Positions 1 to 8,300 of a DNA stretch of 64,000 bases are shown here, one piece after another; position 1 is the stretch's first letter, and each line of letters begins with the position of its first letter. The translations under genes were made by a program, and so were the position numbers. The notes under the pieces were generated by a model, which was given only the letters and a program-made list of their open reading frames with translations, searched no databases and was not told the origin of the DNA. The stretch covers positions 2,294,001-2,358,000 of the forward strand of contig NC_018017.1 in NCBI RefSeq assembly GCF_000243155.2, read 5' to 3'. This DNA comes from Desulfitobacterium dehalogenans ATCC 51507. Its GTDB lineage: Bacteria > Bacillota > Desulfitobacteriia > Desulfitobacteriales > Desulfitobacteriaceae.

Positions 1-58
1 ACTCGAAATGGGTAACCTGTAAACTCTTAAACTGACTTGGAGGAGCTCTGCGAGAAAC

Positions 59-88
59 TTGACTGAATCGTTTCTACACTTTTATAAT
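59..88 (+). promoter_or_regulatory. sigma-A type promoter for the 250-residue protein gene
   Basis: A -35 box TTGACT (59-64) and a perfect -10 box TATAAT (83-88) are separated by 18 bases. This predicts a start near 95 and a leader of about 85 bases before the ATG at 180. Bases 1-22 end in a possible stop codon of a preceding plus-strand gene, but too little is visible to call it. Confidence 0.65.
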
Positions 89-179
89 AGAAGGATCAAC
101 GGCAAAAGTCAATACCTGGAACTATGTAAATAGTGGAATATCTGGAAAGACCATAAAATAATTCATTGGAGGAATCATA

Positions 180-932
180 ATGAGAGCACAATTCACCTTA
201 ACCCCTAGTGAGTCAAAACGGCTCATCGCTAAAGGAGTAATGGCTTTGCCTACCATTCAGAAAGCACTTAAAAGTCATACGGTCATTCTTGCCGGAGGAA
301 CGACCAACGGATTTCTTGTAGAAGAATTACTCAATGAAACGATTGAAGAAAAAACTCGTTACACTTTAGGCATGATTGCAGATGGAAAAACTGGAGAAAG
401 TAAAGAAGAGAATCGCATCCATCCCTTCATTATTTCAAAAGGCAAGGCCCTTGATAAATCCGTTCATTGGAAAGAATTCCTTCCTCAATTAGAACCAGGA
501 GATGTGTTCATCAAAGGCGGAAACGCCTTGGATTCTACAGGATTGGCGGCAGTGTTGGTCTCTAATTCCATGGCAGGTACTATTGGTGCAGCTTCAGGGC
601 CGCTCTATGCCAGAGGTGTTCAACTGGTTGTTCCCATTGGACTTGAGAAGTTGATTCCTGATGTTCGTGAAGCCGTTGAATTTATGGCCTCAGCTCCTGC
701 GGACACAGCTCTTGGTGCTAAAGTCGGTCTCGTCCCAATGCTTGGGGCGACAGTCGTTACTGAAATCACAGCTCTCGAAACCCTTTATAACGTTACCGCC
801 AAATGCATTGGTGCCGGTGGTGTTTCTGGTTCTGAAGGGGCGGTTACACTGGTTATCGACGGTGAAGCTTCTGAAATAGAGAGAGCACTGTCCCATATCC
901 AATCCTTCAAGGGAGAGCCACCCGTTCGTTAA
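180..932 (+). CDS. conserved-looking protein of unknown function, 250 residues
   Basis: I do not recognise the family. The start is supported by a GGAGG Shine-Dalgarno 8 bases upstream. The protein has no signal peptide or strong membrane segment. It is rich in glycine turns (AGGTTNG near residue 38, KGGNALD near 112, GTIGAASG near 132) separated by alternating hydrophobic and Val/Ile-rich stretches, which suggests a soluble alpha/beta fold that may bind a nucleotide or a phosphate. The C-terminal third (from about residue 180) looks like a small separate beta-alpha-beta domain. It has its own promoter and terminator and is therefore probably monocistronic. No function is assigned. Confidence 0.85.
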   Translation: MRAQFTLTPSESKRLIAKGVMALPTIQKALKSHTVILAGGTTNGFLVEELLNETIEEKTRYTLGMIADGKTGESKEENRIHPFIISKGKALDKSVHWKEFLPQLEPGDVFIKGGNALDSTGLAAVLVSNSMAGTIGAASGPLYARGVQLVVPIGLEKLIPDVREAVEFMASAPADTALGAKVGLVPMLGATVVTEITALETLYNVTAKCIGAGGVSGSEGAVTLVIDGEASEIERALSHIQSFKGEPPVR

Positions 933-939
933 TCTATTT

Positions 940-971
940 AAGGGCTGTTCATGGTTTAAACAGCCCTTTTT
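940..971 (+). terminator. Rho-independent terminator
   Basis: Perfect stem AAGGGCTGTT / AACAGCCCTT around an 8-9 base loop, followed by a T tract, directly after the stop codon at 932. Confidence 0.85.
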
Positions 972-1065
972 CTTATCATACATTTTGCCAGATCGTCCAA
1001 AATCCCAATGTCCGGAATTTGGAAGTAACCAGCGAAGAATAAAGCAAATAATATAGAGTAATAGC

Positions 1066-1113
1066 GAAAACCAAACGGTTCCCAGCCTCTTGGGCTTAGA
1101 AACTGTTTGGTTC
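1066..1113 (-). terminator. terminator-like hairpin after the LysM gene
   Basis: Arms AACCAAAC and GTTTGGTT enclose a shorter inner stem. On the minus strand the hairpin is followed by a short T-rich stretch. It lies 36 bases past the LysM stop codon. Confidence 0.55.
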
Positions 1114-1148
1114 AAATTTATTCCACCTTAAAAATTCATTAATTTAGA

Positions 1149-1517
1149 TCATACACAAGGAATAATGAGAACTTGACCGGGAAAAATCAGATCGGGATTA
1201 CTGAGATTGTTGGCAAGGATAATAGCTTGCATCGTTGTACCGAATTTCTGAGCTATTTTATAGACGCTGTCCCCTCTTCTCACAACATAGGTGACCGGTT
1301 CCGGTGCAGGCGGGGGGCAAGGCGGAGGACATGGCGGGGGGCATGGCTGAGGGCAACAAAGATCATGATGGCTATGATGCATACTATGCATACCATGCAT
1401 ACTTTCATGACCATAGCAGGATTGATAAGGATTTCCCATATCCATAGTCACCTGACCAGGATGAAAACATAGACCCTGAGCAATATATCTATTTTGCATG
1501 TTCATCGGATGGTTCAT
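1149..1517 (-). CDS. LysM-domain protein with a His/Met-rich and Cys/Pro-rich head, probable spore-coat protein
   Basis: Residues about 75-121 form one LysM module (motif YVVRRGDSVYKIA, ending in FPGQVLIIP), which binds peptidoglycan or related glycans. The N-terminal half is unusual: residues about 37-51 alternate His, Met and Ser, and residues about 53-72 are a CPPP repeat with two further cysteines. There is no signal peptide, as in many mother-cell-made coat and cortex-binding LysM proteins such as SafA-like proteins. A GAGGAGG Shine-Dalgarno supports the ATG at 1517. Metal binding by the His/Met/Cys segment is inference. No neighbour shares its strand. Confidence 0.85.
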   Translation of the reverse strand: MNHPMNMQNRYIAQGLCFHPGQVTMDMGNPYQSCYGHESMHGMHSMHHSHHDLCCPQPCPPPCPPPCPPPAPEPVTYVVRRGDSVYKIAQKFGTTMQAIILANNLSNPDLIFPGQVLIIPCV

Positions 1518-1773
1518 AAGATTTCCTCCTCAATTTATACAAGCATTCAAACACATACTTACCTGGATTCTATTCAAACCCATTCTTTCTGGCGTTTTCC
1601 TAATAGCAATATATGGAATTGCAGGAATAATGAGTATGTACCTTCAATTTTTTATTTTTATATAAAACATGCCTCTTAAGAGATCGATCTACCATAATAT
1701 AGTAATAAAAAATGAGACTTTTAGGGTGTATATAACAACTTCAGTTTTTTGAAAACAATTCTATAAAAGAGGA

Positions 1774-1802
1774 TTGACATTCATACAATAAAACTATAAG
1801 AT
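1774..1802 (+). promoter_or_regulatory. probable promoter of the ABC importer operon
   Basis: Perfect -35 box TTGACA (1774-1779), 17-base spacer, -10 box TAAGAT (1797-1802, 4 of 6). The predicted leader is about 105 bases and contains the hairpin at 1856-1881. The rest of the 395-base gap 1518-1912 is AT-rich, and I see no gene in it. Confidence 0.6.
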
Positions 1803-1855
1803 AATAAAAAATAGAATAGTTGTAGAATAGTAGTACAGTAGGTGTGAGGCATAAG

Positions 1856-1881
1856 TGCACCCCTGCGGAGGTGTATTTTTT
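1856..1881 (+). promoter_or_regulatory. terminator-like leader hairpin (possible attenuator)
   Basis: Stem GCACC / GGTGT with an inner CC/GG pair and a small bulge, immediately followed by six T. It sits between the promoter at 1774-1802 and the Shine-Dalgarno of the binding-protein gene, so transcription must read through it to express the operon. No alternative antiterminator stem or T-box signature was recognised in the short leader. Confidence 0.45.
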
Positions 1882-1912
1882 ATTGCCTAAATAAGAGGAG
1901 GTTTGTAGGAAA

Positions 1913-2938
1913 ATGAAAAAAGGTAGTTTAAAAAGAATGTTGGGAATTAGTTTAAGTCTTGTCTTGGCACTGGGCCTGGCCGGATGCGGCAGTACTGCGC
2001 CAAGCACTAAGGAAACCCCTCAGGGGGCAGCGCAAGGTTCTTCTGAAGAGAAACAAGTGAAGATTGGGATTATCCAAATTGTGGAACATCCTGCCTTAGA
2101 TGCCGCTCGGGAGGGCTTTTTGGAAACCTTTAAAGCTAATGGCTATGAAGAAGGCAAGAACTTAACCATAGACAATAAAAACGCTCAAAACGATCAGTCT
2201 CTTCTCAATTCGATCGCTCAAAAATTTGCCACCAGTGATCTCGATCTCATTCTGGCTATTGCCACTCCTTCAGCACAAGCTATGGCCAGTGCCACAGATG
2301 AGATCCCCATTTTGATTACAGCCGTTACCGATCCGGTGGAAGCCAAGCTGGTGGACAGCATGAATAAACCCGGCGGCAATATATCCGGAACTACGGATAT
2401 GAATCCCATTAAGGATCAATTAGAACTCCTGAAAAAACTGGTACCCACCGCCAAAACCGTCGGTGTCATCTATAATGCCGCTGAAGTAAACTCTGAAGTT
2501 CAAGTACGCATTGTCAAAGAAGAAGCTCCTGCTCTTGGCTTGGAAATCGTTACGACCACGGTGGCCAGCAGCGCCGACGTGCTGCAGGCAGCCCAATCCT
2601 TGATCGGAAAAGTCAACGCTATTTATGTTCCTACCGATAATATGGTTGTATCTGCCGCTCAATCCGTCGTTCAAGTGGCCAATGCCAACAAGATTCCTCT
2701 CATTTCCGGAGAGAGCAGCGTTGTCGATGCCGGCGGACTGGGAACCATTGGTATCAACTACAAGAACTTAGGGGCACAGACCGGTGAAATGGCTCTTCGC
2801 ATCCTTGATGGGGCTAAACCTGCCGATATGCCTGTCGAGGGTCAGAAAAACTTTGATATCGTCTTGAATCAAGAAGCGATTGACTTACTCGGAATCGAAG
2901 TCCCTGCCGACATTAAGAGCAAAGCAATCATTAAATAA
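1913..2938 (+). CDS. ABC transporter substrate-binding lipoprotein, TrpX/ABC_sub_bind family
   Basis: The N terminus is a lipoprotein signal peptide (Lys-rich start, hydrophobic core, lipobox LAGC with the acylated Cys near residue 25). It is followed by a Thr/Ser/Gln-rich linker and a two-lobed periplasmic-binding-type fold: KIGIIQIVEHPALD near residue 50, ITAVTDPVEAKLV in the middle and GESSVVDAGGLGTIGI late. This signature is typical of the PF04392 family, whose studied members bind aromatic amino acids. It is the first gene of a three-gene importer and would capture the substrate at the outer face of the membrane. Tryptophan or tyrosine as ligand is inference from the family. The start is supported by GAGGAGG about 10 bases upstream. 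Confidence 0.88.
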   Translation: MKKGSLKRMLGISLSLVLALGLAGCGSTAPSTKETPQGAAQGSSEEKQVKIGIIQIVEHPALDAAREGFLETFKANGYEEGKNLTIDNKNAQNDQSLLNSIAQKFATSDLDLILAIATPSAQAMASATDEIPILITAVTDPVEAKLVDSMNKPGGNISGTTDMNPIKDQLELLKKLVPTAKTVGVIYNAAEVNSEVQVRIVKEEAPALGLEIVTTTVASSADVLQAAQSLIGKVNAIYVPTDNMVVSAAQSVVQVANANKIPLISGESSVVDAGGLGTIGINYKNLGAQTGEMALRILDGAKPADMPVEGQKNFDIVLNQEAIDLLGIEVPADIKSKAIIK

Positions 2939-2974
2939 TCTAAATTAGAGATAAAATATTGAGGTGTGTTGATC

Positions 2975-3904
2975 ATGTTCTCCCTAAAAATTGTAGTAGG
3001 AACTCTAGAACTCGGACTTATGTACGCCATCATGGTCCTGGGAGTCTATCTAACTTTTAGAGTACTGAATTATGCGGACTTGTCTGTGGAGGGCAGCTTC
3101 ACTTTAGGAGCTGCCACCGCAGCCACCCTTATCTTTCAAGGCTATAATCCCTGGTTGGCCACGGCCATTGCCTTTTTTGTCGGCTGTATCGCCGGGATCT
3201 TCACCGGGATATTTCACACCAAATTTAAGATCACCGCTCTCCTGTCCGGAATTTTAACCATGACCGCTTTATGGTCTATCAATTTACGCGTTATGGGCAA
3301 AGCCAATATCTCTTTGCTCAAGACACGGACTATTTTTACTGATTTTAAAAGTTTTCCCGGTATGAATCAATATGGAACCCTGATCTTAGGCCTTTTAACG
3401 ATTATTATCCTCGGTATCCTGATCTACCTCTTCCTTAATACCGAAATCGGTTTGGCCTTGCGGGCCACCGGTGATAATGAACTGATGATCCGGAGCTTAG
3501 GGGTAAATACCGACGTAATGAAAATTCTCGGTTTGGGTTTATCCAATGGTCTCGTTGCTTTCTCCGGCAGCTTTGTCGCTCAACACCAACAATTTGCCGA
3601 CGCCAGCATGGGGGTCGGCATGATTGTGGCAGGACTGGCCTCCGTCATTATCGGTGAGGTTCTGGTGGGAACCTCCTCTATTGGTCGGACAATACTTGCC
3701 GTAATCTGTGGCGGCGTTATTTACCGAACCATTATCGCCATCGTCCTCCGACTCGGACTAGAGCCCACCGATTTAAAACTTCTCACCGCTGTTATTGTTC
3801 TTATCGCCCTCGTCTCACCCAGTTTAAAATCGAAATTCTCCGCGTTTAATGGCGGCATTTTGAGGAAGGGGGATTCCTATGCTAACAGTTCAGAATCTAA
3901 CTAA
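2975..3904 (+). CDS. ABC transporter permease (BPD_transp_2 family)
   Basis: An integral membrane protein of about 309 residues with eight or more hydrophobic segments. It includes the N-terminal YAIMVLGVYLTFR segment followed by NYADLSVEGSFTLGAA, the hallmark of permeases paired with PF04392 binding proteins, and the central GLALRATGDNELMIRSLGV loop that contacts the ATPase. Upstream in-frame GTG (2966) and TTG (2969) codons overlap or crowd the Shine-Dalgarno GAGG at 2961, so ATG 2975 is preferred. It lies 36 bases after the binding-protein gene and overlaps the ATPase gene by 26 bases, indicating translational coupling. Probably homodimeric in the complex. Confidence 0.88.
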   Translation: MFSLKIVVGTLELGLMYAIMVLGVYLTFRVLNYADLSVEGSFTLGAATAATLIFQGYNPWLATAIAFFVGCIAGIFTGIFHTKFKITALLSGILTMTALWSINLRVMGKANISLLKTRTIFTDFKSFPGMNQYGTLILGLLTIIILGILIYLFLNTEIGLALRATGDNELMIRSLGVNTDVMKILGLGLSNGLVAFSGSFVAQHQQFADASMGVGMIVAGLASVIIGEVLVGTSSIGRTILAVICGGVIYRTIIAIVLRLGLEPTDLKLLTAVIVLIALVSPSLKSKFSAFNGGILRKGDSYANSSESN

Positions 3905-4682
3905 GGTCTTCAATAAGGGAACTATCAACGAAAAGAAAGCCCTTGACCGTCTTTCCCTTGAGCTCGCCCCTGGAGACTTTGTCACTGTGATTGGTTCCAA
4001 TGGCGCAGGCAAGTCTTCCATGATGAACGCTATTGCCGGGGTGTTTATCCCTGATAGTGGAGAAATTTCTATTGATGGCACCACCATTACCAAATGGGCC
4101 TCCCATAAACGGTCGGGACTCATCAGCCGGGTGTTTCAGGATCCTTTATCAGGCACTGCCGCCTCGATGACCATTGAAGAAAATTTGGTTATGGCTTTGC
4201 GCCGGGGTGAGTCCCGTCGTCTGCGCTGGGCCTTAAATGTTAATAAACGAGATTACTTTCGTAATGAACTATCCAAACTGGGGTTAGGACTTGAAGGGCG
4301 CTTAACCACAAAAGTTAAGCTCTTATCCGGCGGACAACGTCAGGCACTGACCTTGCTTATGGCTACCCTTCAGAACCCAAAACTTTTATTGCTGGATGAG
4401 CATACCGCGGCTCTGGATCCCAAAACTGCCGAAAAAGTAATGGAGCTTACCTGCAAAGTGGCGCAAAGCTCCAAACTAACAACATTAATGATTACCCATA
4501 ATCTTGAACAGGCTCTTGCCGTAGGCAATCGGACAATTATGATGCATGAAGGTCGAATCATTCTTGATATTCGTGGCGTTGAACGTCATAACATGACCAT
4601 TGGCAGATTGCTGGATATGTTTGAAAAAGCCAGTGGTGTTCATATGAACAATGACCGGATGATGCTGGCCGGAACTCGTTAA
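3879..4682 (+). CDS. ABC transporter ATP-binding protein of the same importer
   Basis: A classic ABC ATPase of 267 residues: Walker A GSNGAGKSS near residue 39, Q-loop VFQDPL near 85, signature LSGGQRQAL near 149, Walker B LLLLDEHTAALDP near 168 and the switch histidine in MITHNLEQAL near 205. It energises uptake by the permease encoded just upstream. A GAGGAAGGGGG Shine-Dalgarno lies inside the end of the permease gene. The operon ends at a strong terminator 39 bases downstream. Confidence 0.93.
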   Translation: MLTVQNLTKVFNKGTINEKKALDRLSLELAPGDFVTVIGSNGAGKSSMMNAIAGVFIPDSGEISIDGTTITKWASHKRSGLISRVFQDPLSGTAASMTIEENLVMALRRGESRRLRWALNVNKRDYFRNELSKLGLGLEGRLTTKVKLLSGGQRQALTLLMATLQNPKLLLLDEHTAALDPKTAEKVMELTCKVAQSSKLTTLMITHNLEQALAVGNRTIMMHEGRIILDIRGVERHNMTIGRLLDMFEKASGVHMNNDRMMLAGTR

Positions 4683-4720
4683 AGAGGACGGTAAGCTTTC
4701 TGGTGCTAACACACCTCTTT

Positions 4721-4759
4721 CCCGATGATAAGTGGAGACACATATCATCGGGATTTTTT
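4721..4759 (+). terminator. Rho-independent terminator of the ABC importer operon
   Basis: Perfect 10-base stem CCCGATGATA / TATCATCGGG with a 12-base loop, then a T tract (4754-4759). Confidence 0.9.
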
Positions 4760-4795
4760 ATTAAGGTCTGAAAGTTCAGTCTCCTGGAATTCTCC

Positions 4796-5003
4796 AGGAT
4801 TTTGCTTTGCATCGGTCGCTCTATAAGCTGCGCGGACAAAACTAACGCGAAAAGCCCTCCGCTCCGTCGGGTTCCCGCCCAAATCGCTCCTGCTCAATGG
4901 GCGGTTGGAAACGTCCTGTTTCCAACCCGACTCCGCTGCGTGCTTTTCGCGAAGTTTTGTTTCCGCTCGCTTAAATTCGCTCCCTTTCGTAAAGCAAAAT
5001 CCT
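4796..5003. repeat. 208-base foldback (long imperfect palindrome), unknown element
   Basis: The ends AGGATTTTGCTTT (4796-4808) and its exact complement (4991-5003) close the structure. Further nested pairs are 4836-4855 with 4942-4960 (one indel), GTCGGGTT 4866-4873 with 4924-4931, CCGCCCA 4875-4881 with 4898-4904, and GTTGGAAAC 4904-4912 with 4918-4926. Short open frames here show no protein signature. It lies in a convergent gap between the importer terminator and the end of addA. It could be a structured RNA or a palindromic repeat element; I cannot tell which. Confidence 0.7.
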
Positions 5004-5094
5004 TGGGCTGTCTTCCGGGATCTGAACATGCGGATGTAGGATAGGCTCTCCGCCCCGGATAAAAAACCCAAAAGAGAATATAAAGGACCCACAA

Positions 5095-5276
5095 GCGTAG
5101 CTTTACGCACAAGAGCGAACGGATTTAGCGGAAGGGCGGTCAGGTCAACGAGGCTTTCTTAACGTAGCGCAGCCACCGGTTCACATGCAGAAAACAGCGG
5201 GGTTTGGCGTAGCTGTTAAGAAAGCGAGTTGACCAGCCCTGGAGCTATGGAGAGAGCGTTGTGCGTAAAGCTACGC
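5095..5276. repeat. 182-base foldback, second palindromic unit in the same gap
   Basis: An 18-base arm at 5095-5112 is perfectly complementary to 5259-5276. Inner segments also pair: GGTCAAC near 5142 with GTTGACC near 5228, and CTTTCTTAAC at 5154-5163 with GTTAAGAAAG at 5215-5224. No coding signal is evident. The 632-base gap 4683-5314 is otherwise empty apart from a terminator and a small hairpin near 4783-4798. Confidence 0.65.
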
Positions 5277-5314
5277 TACGCGACCCAAACAAGCCTTTTC
5301 CCCTCTGCCGGCGC

Positions 5315-8300
5315 TCACATCATAACCACCGATTCCAGGGCAGCCTGAATAACTTCTTTCGGCATGACAAACTCACGCTGAACCGACGTGGCATAGATTA
5401 CACACTCTCGAACAGGGATTTTGAGAAGCCTTTCTACAGCTAAAGCATACACCCCAAGCTGAAGTGCATAGCGATCGATCAAGGTTGGTTCCGGGTCAGA
5501 CACCCCCGCCAAATTATCGGTCTTAAAGTCAATGATTCGTGCCCAATGCTCCTGATGGGACAGAAGCACTGCGTCGATGATTCCCTGCACAAGAACAGGT
5601 TCTTTTTGGGTTTTGAGACGTAGTGAAAGGTTAAAGGGAACCTCTCTTCGTACTTCTTCAGCTTCAAACAGATGCCTGCCGCTGATTGAATCCAACAGAT
5701 TCCTTAATAAGGCAAGGGCTACCGCCCTCCCCTGCTCTACAGTCAGAATTTCCCGCCGGACTAATGAGTCGATATACTCCTTAAGCATGCTTTCGCGGAC
5801 TTCTTGGGAAAGACTATCCCAAATATCCCGCCAATCTGCCAAGGGTAAATGTTGAATAGCGGCGTGCACTGCCGTCCCTCTTTCTGCGGGAGTTAATTCC
5901 TTCTGAGATAAAATGAATTGAGGACGCAGAAAACCGGGAGTGGACAAGGAAGGTTGGAATTCGTATTCATGATCACTATACCATGGCAACTGTCGTTTCA
6001 ATTCACTGACACTGGTCTTGGCGGATTGATTGGCCCCTTCAGAGTATGGATATTGCCAGTCAAGCTGTTTAAAGACTTCCTCCTTAAAATTTTCCATATC
6101 TATGCCCATAGTTTCAGGTACTTGTGTCTCAGTAGTCTCGGCTTCCTCATGAATTGCTTTATCTTGGACAGTTTCCCCATCTTGAGAAAGCGCCCTTCCG
6201 GCAATCCTTTCATGAACGATCACTTTCCATTGAGATGAGCCATCGGGAAGTACACTCTCTAAGGGAGATCTGCCAAGTTTGAACAAATCCTCAGGATGAC
6301 GTATTAAAGCCGGCCCAATCCAATCCAAGTAGGTCTTAGCACCACGCAACTGGCCGTTAGGAAAGGCAATGCCGGAGCAAGACAAAGATAAGCTCTGCCA
6401 CTTGTTGATAGCTTCAATCAGCTTATGGTGATGACCAAAGAGGAATAGGCGCTCCTTTCCCCGGGTGAGAGCTACATAAAAGATCCGCAGCTCTTCGGCA
6501 AGAGCTTCTTGCCATAGACGTTCTTTCACGGCGTATTGAATAATGGATGGATAACGAACCTGGTTCTCAATATCTATTAATGGGATTCCAACTCCTAATT
6601 GTGAGTGGAGCAAAAGTTGACTGCTAAGGCTGCGAGTATTAAATCTCTTTCCCAACCCGGTCATGAAGACGACTGGAAATTCCAGACCTTTACTGGAGTG
6701 CACTGTTATGAAACGGACCACATTCTCCTTTTCCCCTACGGTACTTGCACTGCCCAGATCCTTACCCTGGGCTTGAAATTTCTCCAGGAAACGCAGGAAA
6801 CGGAATAAGCCCCGATAATTGGTTGCTTCATAACGACAGGCACGATCATAAAGGATTCGTAAATTCGCCTGACGTTGAGCACCGGAAGGTAAGGTTCCTA
6901 CATAGGCCAGATAACCAGTGTCTTCATAGAGATGCCATAGCAAGTCGGCCAGAGAGGTCCGCCGCGAACGCTGCCGCCACTCATGCAACTTGGGAAGAAA
7001 GGAATCAACCTTCCCTTTTATCTCAGGTGATGTATCGAGGATATGCTTAGTTTTAATCTCGATTTGAGGTAAGATCTCCTGGTGTTTTGCTAAAATCTCC
7101 CTGACTTCTGAATAGAATCCATTCCCAAGCTTCTCTTGTTGGTGAGCATTGCTTGCCCAAAAGGTCAGAACCATAGTCTCGTAAAAATCTCCTTTTGGGA
7201 GTAGAGAACGCAATTTCCCTAACTCTGTTCCATTCATGCCTACCAGAGGGGAACGGAGTACTGCCGCAAAGGGAATATCTAAACGTGGATTATCAATAAT
7301 TTTAAGTAAGGATAAAATTGTATCGACCTCATTGGTACCAAAATAACCACTGTTGGTTTCTGCATAGACAGGAATTCCTGCACTTTGAAATTCTTCAGCA
7401 TAGACTGAGGCCACGGATGCTAAGGAGCGCATGAGAATAACTATATCTGAATACTGTACCGGCCGATAATCACCCAGTTCCTTATCATAAACTTGAAACT
7501 CGTGCCCTAAGACCATCTTTTGAATACGAGCTGCAACCAAACGTGCTTCAATACGGGCGCTTTCCGCCTCTTCTATAGAAGACTCATCATCACCTGACTC
7601 CAACTCTCTATCCTGATCAAATCCCACGAATTCGTCTTCAGTTCCTCCATCTTGGCCTGTTGAAAGATCGATAGTCTTCGGATCAAATAAATGAACCTCA
7701 ATAGGGCCCTCGGCAGTTCTAAGTTCTGAGCTAGAGACAAATTTAGCCCCCGGTCTCAGGGCAGCCTGCTCGTCATAGGCAATCTCCCCTGCCCCCTCAG
7801 TCATGATCTGATAGAAGAGATAATTAATTCCTTGAATCACCTCAGGCCGACTACGGAAGTTCTGGTTGAGATCAATGACTAAATTGGGGGAAGCTTCCTC
7901 CCCCTCTCTATAATGAGGAAAATCCGCATACTTACGAAGGAAAAGTCCGGGATCTGCCATCCGGAAACGATAGATGCTCTGCTTAACATCCCCCACCATG
8001 AACAGATTGGCATCCTCTTCATGTTGTCGGGAAACCAGCTGTAAGATTCGCTCTTGAACCGGATTGATATCCTGATATTCATCCACGAGAACTTCCGCAT
8101 AATACTCCTGAAGTTTTAAGGCAATATCTGTAGGCTGTTTGTCCTTTGTCAATAGATGTAAGGCATAGTGTTCCAGATCTGAAAAGTCCACTATATTTTT
8201 TTGCCTTTTAGCTATTTGATAGTTTTGGGCAAACTGTTGGGTAACTTGAGCTAGAGTAGCAATCAACTCCGCCATCTTTTTTAGAAAAGGGATCTGCTCA

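Noticed and set aside
1-22. End of an upstream gene (frame closing with TAA at 20-22)
   Set aside because: Only six codons visible and no recognisable C-terminal motif.
690-1115. Minus-strand frame of 141 residues overlapping the end of the first gene and its terminator
   Set aside because: Runs through a terminator hairpin and has no start signal or recognisable fold.
1173-1472. Plus-strand open frame opposite the LysM gene
   Set aside because: Antisense shadow of the His/Met/Pro-rich coding sequence; no ribosome binding site or domain.
1680-1912. T-box or other riboswitch before the ABC importer
   Set aside because: Leader is only about 105 bases, and no T-box sequence, specifier loop or known aptamer core is visible; only a terminator-like hairpin was kept.
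4802-5112. Several overlapping open frames on both strands in the convergent gap
   Set aside because: No Shine-Dalgarno or protein family signature; the open frames are explained by the long palindromic structure, which keeps both strands open together.
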